Shown piece by piece: positions 16,485 through 24,781 of a DNA stretch of 64,000 bases. How positions within the stretch are numbered: the first letter of the stretch is position 1; every line of letters begins with the position of its first letter. This DNA is from Sphingomonas endolithica. GTDB taxonomy: Bacteria > Pseudomonadota > Alphaproteobacteria > Sphingomonadales > Sphingomonadaceae. A program made the translations under genes and the position numbers. Location: NCBI RefSeq assembly GCF_025231525.1, contig NZ_CP103057.1:372001-436000 (forward strand), written 5' to 3'. The notes beneath the pieces are model-generated. The model was not told where the DNA came from, did no database searches, and worked only from the letters and a program-made list of their open reading frames with translations.

Positions 16485-16952
16485 GTGTCCGCCGAGTATG
16501 GGCCTGATTGGTTGATCCCGATCTACCGTCAGGTTTTCCCGACATTGATGTCGGCGGTCGCGATCGCGCAGGATGGATGCGCTCAGCGTGCGGGGATCGA
16601 TCGGCTGCTAACCCTGGCTTGCGGGCGCACCTTCACGGTGGACGAGAAGATCCGCACGCAGGATTGGCCGGACGTGCTGTTGGAACGCTGGTCCGACGAG
16701 GGGCGGCAGTCGCCAGGCTGGGTGCAAAAGCCCCTCGCATGCGACTTCATTGCCTATGCGTATGCGCCAGCGGCGACGTGCGTACTGCTGCCTGTGCCTT
16801 CACTACAGCGCGCCTGGCGGCAGCATGGGCGGCAATGGATCGGGCTGTATGGGACGCGGCGGGCGGCGAACCAGGGCTACACGTCGGTGAGTGTACCAGT
16901 GCCGAGGGGTGTGCTGATGCAGGCGATCGTAGAGGCGATGTTCGTTTCGTGA
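16485..16952 (+). CDS. Hypothetical protein, possible PD-(D/E)XK nuclease fold, 155 aa
   Basis: The segment AGIDRLLTLACGRTFTVDEKIR has an Asp, a hydrophobic hairpin and then E-x-K (DEK), the usual layout of a PD-(D/E)XK active site; further on come a conserved-looking ILLERWSDE/PGWVQKPL block and ACDFIAYAYAP. The nuclease idea is inference from that pattern. GTG at 16485 is the first available start after a stop at 16416, although the upstream codons (VHQFRDSHE) read like protein, so the gene may have lost its original start. No methylase or partner gene is adjacent. Confidence 0.45.
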   Translation: MSAEYGPDWLIPIYRQVFPTLMSAVAIAQDGCAQRAGIDRLLTLACGRTFTVDEKIRTQDWPDVLLERWSDEGRQSPGWVQKPLACDFIAYAYAPAATCVLLPVPSLQRAWRQHGRQWIGLYGTRRAANQGYTSVSVPVPRGVLMQAIVEAMFVS

Positions 16953-17082
16953 ATGGCTTCGCTATTTCCCCGCGGCTCGCCGGATCCCAAAGCCGAACCG
17001 TTTGCCTTCGGAGGAAAAGTGTAGCATTCGCCATCAGTGGATCGCGTCGACTAAATCGCCACGGCACGCGCGCGGTCACACA

Positions 17083-17388
17083 TCAGTCGTTCGCGGAACA
17101 TTCAGTCACGAAACCGGTGACCACGTCGATGTCGTTCGCGGTCAGCCCACTTCCCTCGTCGATGACGTCGCCGGCATTCCGCGTGGCGCGGAACGCCTTG
17201 AGCCGGGCAAGCGCATCCTTGAGGTCGGGTGTGCGGGTCATGTCTGCTTCGTCGCGAACCTGGACTCGGTCATACTCACCGGTAGCGACCATGTCGTTTG
17301 CAAACGCCTGAGCGGCAGCCAAATTGACGTGGATCACCTCTCGGCCAATCTCAACCCCCGCCTTCTCGTAAATGATCGTGTGAGCCAT
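17083..17388 (-). CDS. Hypothetical protein, 101 aa
   Basis: ATG at 17388 is preceded by GGAGG at a good distance (within CAGGAGGCGGG). The protein starts MAHTIIYEKAGVEIGREVIHV and has a mixed alpha/beta character with several acidic residues; no known family. It stands alone on the minus strand, convergent with the putative nuclease gene. Confidence 0.5.
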   Translation of the reverse strand: MAHTIIYEKAGVEIGREVIHVNLAAAQAFANDMVATGEYDRVQVRDEADMTRTPDLKDALARLKAFRATRNAGDVIDEGSGLTANDIDVVTGFVTECSAND

Positions 17389-17748
17389 GTTCCCGCCTCC
17401 TGTTGTCTGACGTGGCATATGGGCCCTTGCAGTTCCTCGCCAAGAGCGTGAGCTGGCTACCCATGGAGGACGCCTTGCAGCACCGACAGTTGCTGAAGGG
17501 AGGAGAGCGACCATCACCTATCCCAACCGACATCGAGCGCGAAACCACCGGCGAACAGTACGTCGAGAGCACATGGAAACCCACGAGGATGTGGCTCCCG
17601 GTGGCGCCAAGCGTTGAGGATCTGGATGCCGTCACCGATGACACGCCGGGCCTCGGTCGTTTTGCAACCGATCGCCGCCTGGCCCTGTTCGGCGAGAATA
17701 GGCCGCCTGGGACGGGTAAAGCAAGGGATGGCGAGCAGATGGCAGCCG
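17389..17748. other. Gap without a supported gene
   Basis: About 360 nt. Open frames exist on both strands but have neither ribosome-binding sites nor protein-like composition. No repeat, tRNA or clear hairpin seen. Confidence 0.4.
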
Positions 17749-17934
17749 TTAGCTACCAGCCTTTGCGGCGGCGTTGACGACTGCCTTTGCCGCCGTGTCC
17801 TCAGTGTGCTCGGCCATCGCGTCCCAAGTCTCGGCCGAGCGGAGGTGCATATCGCGGCGGTTGGCCAGCGTAGCCTTTTCGGCAGCTGCTCGTTGTTCGG
17901 CGGCATTCGCACGGTAGGTTTCGGCTGCAGTCAT
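17749..17934 (-). CDS. Small Ala-rich helical protein, 61 aa
   Basis: The 61-residue product (MTAAETYRANAAEQRAAAEK at its start) is Ala/Glu-rich and should form one or two amphipathic helices, with an aromatic centre (ETWDAMAEH). Small proteins of this look are frequent in sphingomonads but have no assigned function. The 298 nt to its left of 18233 hold nothing I can support. Confidence 0.45.
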   Translation of the reverse strand: MTAAETYRANAAEQRAAAEKATLANRRDMHLRSAETWDAMAEHTEDTAAKAVVNAAAKAGS

Positions 17935-18232
17935 GTGGTCTTATCCAGCGTCTAATTCATGCGAAGCGTTCGCCGATAATCACCGGCCCAGTGAAAGCAA
18001 CGGCTCATGTGGACCCGCTGGGTATCGTAGGGGAGTATCCTGCCTGACCTATGACTAGAGGAGGTCGAGCAAACTCCAATAGCGGCCTGTGCCCCTGGGG
18101 AGCGAATGACGGCTACTTCCTCCGCTGACCTGCGCCGGCCGACCTATGACGTAACCAGCTCGGGTTTTCACGATCTTGCGGCACCCTAGTCTGAAGGCTA
18201 CCGCGTCGCCCTTCCCCCGCGAGTATCCTTTC

Positions 18233-18658
18233 ATGGCCGATTTACAGTTCGACATACCACACAGCTTGGGAAAGGCAGAGGCTCGGCGAAGGATCGACGG
18301 CGGGCTACCAAAGCTTGCGGCCCATATACCCGGCGGCGGCACGGTAGACCCGGAGTGGCTGAGCGAAGATCGGCTTACGCTATCGATCAAGGCCATGAGC
18401 CAGAAAATTGCCGCTGAGTTAGAGATCCATGACGAAACGGTGCGCGGGACCGTGAAGATCCCAATGATGCTGTCTATGATGGCCGGCCCAATCGGCGAAT
18501 TTGTGAAAACCAGCGCGGAGAAAATGCTGTCAAAGCCAACGGGATCATTTGGCCGTGCGACCGGAGTCGGCCATCGCCTGCCACGGCCCGGCTGGGATAG
18601 TGAATCGCCACGGACGCAAAGCGAGATGAACTCGCCTCTATCGACGCGAACGCTGTGA
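18233..18658 (+). CDS. Polyhydroxyalkanoate granule-associated type protein (PHA_gran_rgn family)
   Basis: Starting at MADLQFDIPHSLGKAEARRR, the first 105 residues match the family once named PHA system protein (PF09650): IPHSLG near the start, an amphipathic sheet (LTLSIKAMSQKIAAELEI) and a C-terminal helix (GEFVKTSAEKML). Its biochemical role is unclear; members are thought to interact with granules or membranes. The start was set by the family pattern. Residues past about 105 look unlike the family and may be an altered tail. It sits at the edge of the accessory region beside tRNA-Thr. Confidence 0.65.
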   Translation: MADLQFDIPHSLGKAEARRRIDGGLPKLAAHIPGGGTVDPEWLSEDRLTLSIKAMSQKIAAELEIHDETVRGTVKIPMMLSMMAGPIGEFVKTSAEKMLSKPTGSFGRATGVGHRLPRPGWDSESPRTQSEMNSPLSTRTL

Positions 18659-18771
18659 TTGTTCGCCATCATTCGCTCACGACCAGAACGATATGTGGGA
18701 GCGGGTGAGGGGACGCCGTAGTCGCGGAAAGCTAAAATCAGCGAAGTTTCAAGTGCTTAGCATGCGAGGGT

Positions 18772-18847
18772 TGGTGCCGGTTGCAGGAATCGAACCCGCG
18801 ACATCCAGTTTACAAAACTGGCGCTCTACCAACTGAGCTAAACCGGC
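18772..18847 (-). tRNA. tRNA-Thr (anticodon UGU)
   Basis: Full cloverleaf on the minus strand: acceptor GCCGGTT/AACCGGC, D arm with AGCTCAG, anticodon loop TTTGTAA between CCAGT and ACTGG, T arm GGGTTCGATTC, and encoded CCA. 76 nt. It marks the right border of the accessory-looking DNA and is a plausible integration site. Confidence 0.97.
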
Positions 18848-18936
18848 AGCCATCCGAAAGCCGCGTCACTCGGCGGGTTTGCTGATTATCGATCCGGTCC
18901 ATCCGGCGTCAAGGTAAAACCGGGCTTGGACGTATT

Positions 18937-18971
18937 GGCACACCGTCCGCTAGCACGGCGGACGGTGTGCC
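18937..18971. terminator. Strong hairpin, likely terminator of the DUF3617 gene
   Basis: A perfect 14-bp stem (GGCACACCGTCCGC / GCGGACGGTGTGCC) with a 7-nt loop, 22 nt beyond the stop of the DUF3617 gene on the minus strand. No long T run follows, so termination efficiency is uncertain. Confidence 0.65.
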
Positions 18972-18992
18972 TGCGCGGTCTGAGACCCGGCC

Positions 18993-19556
18993 TCAGCCCG
19001 CCTTCGGCGCGTCGCAGGCGCCCAGGCGTTTGCCGCTCACCTGGGTCTTGGTGGTCACCTTGCCGCCCGTGGCAGGTGCGCCCGGCGTTGCTGGCATGTC
19101 CATCGTCGCCTCGCTCGTCACGTCGTAGCTGGTGCTGGCGAACTTACCCGACATGGACGCGCGCATCTCGCCCGTCGGCATGCCCGGCATGTTCTTGCAC
19201 ACCAGCGAACCGCTCATCTTGCCGCCGCTCATCTCGAACTTCTCATAGGTGCAGTTCTTGGCCATGCCGAGCATGTCCTGCGGCGGCTTGGCCGCCTGTT
19301 CGGGGGTGAGGCAGGTTTCGACTTTCTGCGCTTGCGCCTGCTGCTTCATCGCCGCTGCCGCCTGCGGGGGCAGGCCGGGTGCCTCGATCGACAGGATCGC
19401 GACACTCGTCTCCCACTTGCCGGGTTCGAGCTTGACGGCATCCTTGGTCGCCGCCGCGACGTCGGCCACGGAGGCATTCTCCGCATGGACGGTCGGCTTC
19501 GAGTTGCAGGCCGCCAGCATCGCCATGGCCGGCAGAACGATCGTCAGACGCTTCAT
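18993..19556 (-). CDS. DUF3617 lipoprotein, 187 aa
   Basis: A lipoprotein leader ends in LAAC (Cys17). The mature protein has the DUF3617 pattern: KLEPGKWETSV near residue 42-53, then C in VETCLTPEQA, NCTYEKFEM, and a final KRLGACDA. These small exported proteins are common in sphingomonads; their role is unknown. The hairpin at 18937-18971 follows the stop. Confidence 0.9.
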   Translation of the reverse strand: MKRLTIVLPAMAMLAACNSKPTVHAENASVADVAAATKDAVKLEPGKWETSVAILSIEAPGLPPQAAAAMKQQAQAQKVETCLTPEQAAKPPQDMLGMAKNCTYEKFEMSGGKMSGSLVCKNMPGMPTGEMRASMSGKFASTSYDVTSEATMDMPATPGAPATGGKVTTKTQVSGKRLGACDAPKAG

Positions 19557-19679
19557 GCTTTTCTCTCCCTGTTGAAAGCGCGAGTAACGTGGATCGTTCT
19601 ACCTGCGTAACGCGGGGAGTATAGCCGTCATGCGCCGATCCGAGGCAGAATCCTCCGCGGCATGGATGCTCGGCGGACC

Positions 19680-20588
19680 TCAGGTCACGCCGAAGGTCCA
19701 GCCCTCTGTAGCGGCAATGTGCGCCGTCAATCCTGCGGGCTGCCAGAGTTCGGGACGCTCGGCGCTGACGCGCAGCCAGGCGGCAGTGAGGATGGCGTCG
19801 CTGCTATGGTCGTCGATCGCCCCGTCGCCTCTGAATGGGGCGCTGCCGAGGGCCGCCAGCGCGACGTTCAGTTCTGCGAACGTCTTCATCTTGGTGCGGC
19901 CCCGCGGCCGACCGGCGGCGAGCGCGGCAATGCTGGTATAGAGCTCGACCAGCAGCGAGCCGGTGTGGGACTCGTCGAACGGCCAGATCGGCAGCTTGCC
20001 GTCCAGCCGGTGGAGGACGCGCATGCCGGTCAGGCTGGATTTGCCGACCTGCGCCGCGCCGACCAGGTTGAGATTGCTATAGGGATTCAGCCCTTGGAGG
20101 CGCTGCGCTTCTTCCGTCGCGCGCAGGCGGCCGCGACCGTCGAAGAACTCGCCCTTGCGGCCGCCATGCCGGCGAAAGTGGCGCGATGCCTCGGGATGAT
20201 CGACGAAACTCGACGCGGCGAGATGCGGATCGTCCGCGCAAATGCGCTCGATCAGCGCCCATAAGGCGCGCGCATCGCCGGGACTATCCTGCCAGCCGGG
20301 GAAGAAGGCGCCGCGGTCGACGAACGGCAAAGACGGGCCGAGATCGAGCCCGACCAACGTGTCGGCCGGCAACTCGCTTAATATCCAGTCGAGCGCGGCC
20401 TGCCGCGACCAGCCACCGTCCGGCACCAGTAACGCCGGTGCTTCGTGGCCAAGGCCACATAAAGCGACGGCGATGCCCTTCTGACGCGGCCCGACCGCAC
20501 CCGACCAGTCGATCGCGGCGAAATGGCGGAAGCGCGTCAGGGACGCGCTCCGTAGCCGTTGCGTTGTGTCTTGGTCGCCCGGTCCCAC
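19680..20588 (-). CDS. Conserved hypothetical protein, DUF429-like RNase H fold, about 302 aa
   Basis: FAAIDWSGAVG near the start and LVGLDLGPSLPF give the Asp-bearing strands typical of RNase H-like/DUF429 proteins; VGAAQVGKSSLTGMRVL and DDHSSDAILTAAWL toward the C-terminus would complete the fold. Function unknown. The start is uncertain: GTG at 20588 overlaps the yjbR gene by 52 nt; a CTG at 20540, touching the yjbR stop, would begin close to the conserved region. Probably cotranscribed with yjbR. Confidence 0.7.
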   Translation of the reverse strand: MGPGDQDTTQRLRSASLTRFRHFAAIDWSGAVGPRQKGIAVALCGLGHEAPALLVPDGGWSRQAALDWILSELPADTLVGLDLGPSLPFVDRGAFFPGWQDSPGDARALWALIERICADDPHLAASSFVDHPEASRHFRRHGGRKGEFFDGRGRLRATEEAQRLQGLNPYSNLNLVGAAQVGKSSLTGMRVLHRLDGKLPIWPFDESHTGSLLVELYTSIAALAAGRPRGRTKMKTFAELNVALAALGSAPFRGDGAIDDHSSDAILTAAWLRVSAERPELWQPAGLTAHIAATEGWTFGVT

Positions 20589-20878
20589 CAGGCACGGCGG
20601 ATCACGTCTCTCACACGCTCCGCATCGGTAGCGCCGTAGCGCACGAGCAGGCCGGGCCAGTTGGCGTAATGCGGCGTCTGCCAGAAGGTGTCGGGATCGG
20701 TTTCCAGGAGGATCGCCTTTTCCTCGTGCGGCGACATGACGTGGAAGCTGCCGGCCTCCCCGCCAGGGGAGACGAACGCCTTCTTGTTCACCTTGGGGCA
20801 GGGGGTGCCGTAAAATGGATCCATGTACGTGTCGGGCAAGGTGAGCGCAAAGGCGACGACTTCCGCCCAGTCGTTCAC
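20537..20878 (-). CDS. MmcQ/YjbR family DNA-binding-like protein
   Basis: The 113-residue product shows the family layout: VVAFALTLPDTYMDPFYGTPC, KKAFV, a strand FHVMSPHEEKA, LLETDPDTFWQTPHY and a final VRDVIRRAWW helix. Members have a CyaY-like fold; molecular role is poorly defined. ATG overlaps the stop of the beta-lactamase-like gene region by 4 nt (20875-20878), so these genes form a unit. Confidence 0.88.
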   Translation of the reverse strand: MNDWAEVVAFALTLPDTYMDPFYGTPCPKVNKKAFVSPGGEAGSFHVMSPHEEKAILLETDPDTFWQTPHYANWPGLLVRYGATDAERVRDVIRRAWWDRATKTQRNGYGARP

Positions 20879-22239
20879 TTGATCGCTGCCGTCACGTCGA
20901 CGGCGAACTTGGCGATGTCAAAGCGCGCGGAACCGGAATCCTCGCCGCGACGCACGATGACGAGCTTCTTCGAGGGAATGACCATCACGTACTGACCGCG
21001 ATTGCCTTGGGCGGCGTAGCTGCCCTCGGGCAGGCCTTGCTTGGGCCCAAACAGCCACATCGTCGCGCCGTAGCCGGGGCCGCTCTCGGGCTGCGGGCCG
21101 CTGGGCGTGGTCATGTAGGTCATCCAGCCAGCGGGCAAGATGCGCTTGCCGGCCCATATGCCGTCCTGCAGCCAGAACTGCCCGAGCCGGGCAAGATCGC
21201 GCGCGGTGGACCAGATCTGACTGGAGATCACGAAATCGCCGAGCCAGTCGCGTTCCGCGACGGTATGGCTCATGCCGAGCGGCGCGAATAGCGCGCGCGC
21301 CGGGAACGCCGAGAAAGCCTCGCCACTTTCCACGACGTGCAGCGACAGCATCGCCAGCAGGATATCGTTGTTGGCATAGCGGAACCGGCTGCCCGGCTTA
21401 GCCTCAAGCGCCCAGGAGGGCACCTGTTCGCTGACGGCGGTGCCACCGAAATAGACCGCATCCGTGCGATTGCCCGCCGTATCGCTGTGCAGCCCGCTCG
21501 CCATGCGCAGAACATCGTCATAGGTGATCGCCCCGCGCGGGTCGCCCATCTTGTCCCATAGCGCCAGCCGTGTCGTGGGCGTCAGCGCGTGCCGCGCCAG
21601 TCCGATGCCGAGCAGGCTGCCGGCGATACTCTTGCCGACTGACCATGTACGGTTCGAAACGTAAGGGCCGAAGCCCTCGGCATAGCGTTCGGCAACGATC
21701 TTGCCGTCATTCAATACGACCACGCCGACGGTGTCGCCCTTGCCATAAGTCGCGTGATCGAACGCCGCGCCGACAGCGGTGCCCAGTGTCGGCGATGGCC
21801 GCGGCGCTATGCCGGCGTCACCCATCGGCCATGGGCGCGGATCGGCACCCTTTGGCTTTGGCGGTGTGGCATGGGTGAGGGGAACCACGGGTGGCGTGTA
21901 CCCGATCGGCCAAGTCGTGCAGCCGGCGCCCGAAGTCCAGGATGCCATACGTGGCGGCAGTATCGCATCGAAGGCGACGCTGACAGTGGCGGCGCGCGGA
22001 TCTATCTCGGCCTTGAGCGTCGGCACGATCTGATCGTACTCGGGGTAGATCCCACGTAATTCCTGACCATCGATCTGGGCAGGAGTGCGCCCTCCATTGA
22101 AGATGCCGGCACAATAAAGCGCCGCCTTGTAGCCGGCCGCGATTGCACGGTGGTACGGGGTTGGTGCGGGCGGGGCGATCTGTTGTGCCGTGGCGGGGGC
22201 GGCCACCACGAGTGCGATCAGGCTAAGTGTCTTGTGCAT
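20875..22239 (-). CDS. Exported serine beta-lactamase-like hydrolase (class C/esterase fold), 454 aa
   Basis: Signal peptide at about 1-18 (ends ATA-QQ). The catalytic SxxK appears as SVGK in TWSVGKSIAG; the Y-x-N motif as YANND. The third motif region is QGNRGQY, not the KTG of true beta-lactamases, so an esterase or peptidase-type role is more likely. About 110 residues precede the catalytic domain. ATG at 22239 fits the leader and is preceded by the end of rarA, overlapping it by 17 nt. Confidence 0.85.
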   Translation of the reverse strand: MHKTLSLIALVVAAPATAQQIAPPAPTPYHRAIAAGYKAALYCAGIFNGGRTPAQIDGQELRGIYPEYDQIVPTLKAEIDPRAATVSVAFDAILPPRMASWTSGAGCTTWPIGYTPPVVPLTHATPPKPKGADPRPWPMGDAGIAPRPSPTLGTAVGAAFDHATYGKGDTVGVVVLNDGKIVAERYAEGFGPYVSNRTWSVGKSIAGSLLGIGLARHALTPTTRLALWDKMGDPRGAITYDDVLRMASGLHSDTAGNRTDAVYFGGTAVSEQVPSWALEAKPGSRFRYANNDILLAMLSLHVVESGEAFSAFPARALFAPLGMSHTVAERDWLGDFVISSQIWSTARDLARLGQFWLQDGIWAGKRILPAGWMTYMTTPSGPQPESGPGYGATMWLFGPKQGLPEGSYAAQGNRGQYVMVIPSKKLVIVRRGEDSGSARFDIAKFAVDVTAAIK

Positions 22240-23539
22240 CCCGCATCTCCTGCCACCACGCCATGCGTTCGGCGATGCGCTTTTCCATGCCACGGCCGGT
22301 CGGTTCGTAGAAGGTCTGGGGCGACATTTCCGCGGGCCAGTAATTGGCGCCGGAAAAGCCTTCTTCCGTGTCGTGGTCATAGGCATAGCCCTTGCCGTAG
22401 CCGATATCCTTCATCAGCTTGGTGGGGGCGTTGAGGATGTTTTCGGGCGGCATCAGGCTGCCCGTCTCCTTGGCGGAGCGCCAGGCGGCTTTCTGCGCCT
22501 TGTACGCGGCGTTCGATTTGGGCGCGGTGGCGAGATACAGGCACGCTTGTGCGATCGCCAGTTCGCCTTCCGGGCTGCCGAGGAAATCATAGCTGTCCTT
22601 GGCGGCGATGCATTGAACCAGGGCATTGGGGTCGGCGAGACCGATATCCTCGACCGCGGCACGGATCAGGCGGCGGAGCAGGAACAACGGTTCCTCGCCG
22701 GCGGTGAGCATGCGCGCGAGATAATAGAGTGCGGCCTGCGGATCGCTGCCGCGGATCGATTTATGCAGCGCGCTGATGAGGTTGTAATGGCCCTCGCGAT
22801 CCTTGTCGTAGACGGCGACGCGGCGCTGCAGGAAATTGGACAGGCCGGCGGAATCGAGCGGCTCGGGCAGATCGACCGAAAACAGCGTTTCCGCCTGGTT
22901 GAGCAGGAAGCGGCCATCGCCATCGGCCTGGGCGACCATCGCGTCACGCGCTTCCCTGGTGAGCGGTAGCGGCCGGCCCTCGGCTTGCTCCGCGCGATCG
23001 AGCAGCAAAGTCAGCGCCGCGGCATCGAGGCGGTGGAGGATCAAGACCTGCGCGCGGCTGAGCACGGCGGCGTTCAGTTCGAACGACGGGTTTTCCGTGG
23101 TGGCGCCGACCAGGGTGACGGTGCCATCCTCGACATAGGGCAGGAACCCGTCCTGCTGCGCGCGATTGAAGCGGTGGATCTCGTCGACGAACAGCAGCGT
23201 GCGCTTGCCGATTTTGGCATGGTCGCGGGCTTCGGCGAAGGCCTTCTTGAGATCGGCCACACCCGAGAAGACGGCGGAGATGGCGACGAAGCGCAAGTCC
23301 ACCGCATCGGCGAGCAATCGTGCGATCGTCGTCTTGCCGGTGCCGGGCGGCCCCCACAGGATCATCGAGGACAGGCGCCCGGCCGCGACCATGCGGCCGA
23401 TCGCGCCTTCCGGGCCGGTGATGTGATCCTGGCCGACCACCTCCGACAGCGTGCGTGGGCGCAGGCGATCGGCCAGCGGCGCATTCTCGGGATGGGCCTC
23501 GCGGGCAGGGGGATCGAAGGGTGCGAACAGGTCGGGCAT
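22223..23539 (-). CDS. rarA: Replication-associated recombination protein A (AAA+ ATPase)
   Basis: Walker A GPPGTGKTT, Walker B FVDEIHRFN, sensor-1 region GATTENPSFELN and the MgsA-type C-terminal tetramerisation part (GYGKGYAYDHD, FSGANYWP) are all present. RarA/MgsA acts at stalled replication forks with SSB. ATG at 23539 was chosen since the slightly longer frame would start at TTG. Length 438 aa is usual. Confidence 0.96.
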   Translation of the reverse strand: MPDLFAPFDPPAREAHPENAPLADRLRPRTLSEVVGQDHITGPEGAIGRMVAAGRLSSMILWGPPGTGKTTIARLLADAVDLRFVAISAVFSGVADLKKAFAEARDHAKIGKRTLLFVDEIHRFNRAQQDGFLPYVEDGTVTLVGATTENPSFELNAAVLSRAQVLILHRLDAAALTLLLDRAEQAEGRPLPLTREARDAMVAQADGDGRFLLNQAETLFSVDLPEPLDSAGLSNFLQRRVAVYDKDREGHYNLISALHKSIRGSDPQAALYYLARMLTAGEEPLFLLRRLIRAAVEDIGLADPNALVQCIAAKDSYDFLGSPEGELAIAQACLYLATAPKSNAAYKAQKAAWRSAKETGSLMPPENILNAPTKLMKDIGYGKGYAYDHDTEEGFSGANYWPAEMSPQTFYEPTGRGMEKRIAERMAWWQEMRDAQDT

Positions 23540-23641
23540 TGCGCGCAAGATAGGGTTGTTTCGCGCCGCTCACCACCCGTCATGCTGGTGAAGCTCGGGA
23601 CGACGATTTTTGTCGAGCAAAGGTCTTGCACAAAATCATTC

Positions 23642-23653
23642 AAGATATATCTT
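23642..23653. promoter_or_regulatory. Palindrome upstream of the PadR gene
   Basis: AAGATATATCTT is a perfect 12-nt palindrome 33 nt before the chosen padR start, in an AT-rich patch. PadR proteins commonly bind such inverted repeats to repress their own genes, so an autoregulatory operator is likely but unproven. Confidence 0.45.
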
Positions 23654-23685
23654 GCGCATATCGTAATATGAAAAGGATGATCCAG

Positions 23686-24312
23686 ATGGTGATTTTTGAA
23701 AGAGGTGGCCGCGGCTGTCATGGCAATCACGATATGCGCCATGCGATGCGGCACGGCGGATTTGGTGGGCGCGGCTTTGGCGGCGGTGGCTTCAGCGTGC
23801 GCTGGGGCGGTGACGATGATGGCCGTGGCGGCGGACGCGGGGCGGGCCGGGGTCGGCGGATGTTCGATTCCGGCGAGTTGCGGCTGGTGCTGCTCAAGCT
23901 GATCGCGGAACAGCCACGCCACGGCTACGACCTGATCCGCGAGATCGAGACACGCACGCAGGGAGCCTATGCGCCAAGCCCGGGCGTGATCTATCCGACG
24001 ATCACCATGCTCGACGATATGGGCATGATCGAGGAGCAGAAGGCCGATGGCGCCAAGAAGCAGTTCGCCATCACCGCGGCCGGCCAGGCGCTGCTGACCG
24101 AGCGCGAGGTGGAGGTCGAGGCATTGTTCGCGCGGCTGGCCGAGGTCGGCGCCGAGCGGCAGCGCACCGATGGCGGGCCGATCCGGCGTGCGATGGGCAA
24201 TCTGCGGCAGGTGCTGCACCAGCGCCTCGCCACGGAGGACGATGCCGACACCTTGCACCAGGTCGCGGCCCTGCTCGACGAGGTCGCCCAGAAGATCGAG
24301 CGTCTGAAATGA
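23686..24312 (+). CDS. PadR-family regulator with Gly/His-rich N-terminal extension, 208 aa
   Basis: After a start at MVIFERGGRG (AAAAGGA 9 nt upstream), about 55 residues are Gly/Arg/His-rich, with GCHGNHDMRHAMRH that could bind metal. The PadR winged helix follows (ELRLVLLKLI, RHGYDLIREIE, PGVIYPTITMLDDMGMIE), then a C-terminal helix for dimerisation. A repressor responding to an unknown signal. Downstream DUF2218 overlaps by ATGA, so both are controlled together. Confidence 0.88.
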   Translation: MVIFERGGRGCHGNHDMRHAMRHGGFGGRGFGGGGFSVRWGGDDDGRGGGRGAGRGRRMFDSGELRLVLLKLIAEQPRHGYDLIREIETRTQGAYAPSPGVIYPTITMLDDMGMIEEQKADGAKKQFAITAAGQALLTEREVEVEALFARLAEVGAERQRTDGGPIRRAMGNLRQVLHQRLATEDDADTLHQVAALLDEVAQKIERLK

Positions 24313-24632
24313 GCGCGGTTCATGCCATCGCATCGGTGCCGACGACGCACGGAAGCAAATACCTCCAGCAATTGTGCAAACATTGGCAGCACAATCTGGC
24401 GGTCGACTTCACCCCCGAGCACGGCACGATAGTGTTTCCCAAGGATGCGCGCGGCGCCGACTTTCCGGGCGATGGGCTGGTGACGTTCGATGCCGGCACG
24501 GACGCGCTGGCGGTGCGGATCGATGCCTCGTCCGATGGGCAGCTGGAGGGGCTGAAAGGGGCGGTGGCGCGGCATCTGGATCGGTTTGCGTTCCGGGAGG
24601 CGCCGTTGGCGTTCGATTGGCGGGCGGGGTGA
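24309..24632 (+). CDS. DUF2218 protein, 107 aa
   Basis: Typical pattern: KYLQQLCKHW near residue 17-26, VDFTPEHGTI, and a C-terminal LDRFAFRE, as in DUF2218 proteins found beside PadR or siderophore-related genes. Function unknown. Coupled to padR by ATGA overlap. The 150 nt after it hold a fragment like the dispersed palindromic repeats (GGATCCCCGCGTTCGCTGGG). Confidence 0.88.
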   Translation: MSAVHAIASVPTTHGSKYLQQLCKHWQHNLAVDFTPEHGTIVFPKDARGADFPGDGLVTFDAGTDALAVRIDASSDGQLEGLKGAVARHLDRFAFREAPLAFDWRAG

Positions 24633-24781
24633 TCGGCGCGGTCGTGGGTTTGGACGGCGGGAGTCGGGTCATGACGGCCGATGTTTACTTTTGCCGCTCT
24701 GGATCCCCGCGTTCGCTGGGATGACGATTAGGGGTGGGGCGTCGTTTATGGGTGCGGGGTGATGTTCATGGAGTGCGGGTG

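Noticed and set aside
17514..17912. 132-aa open frame on the minus strand
   Set aside because: Overlaps the 61-aa gene in another frame, is Arg/Pro/Thr-biased and has no ribosome-binding site.
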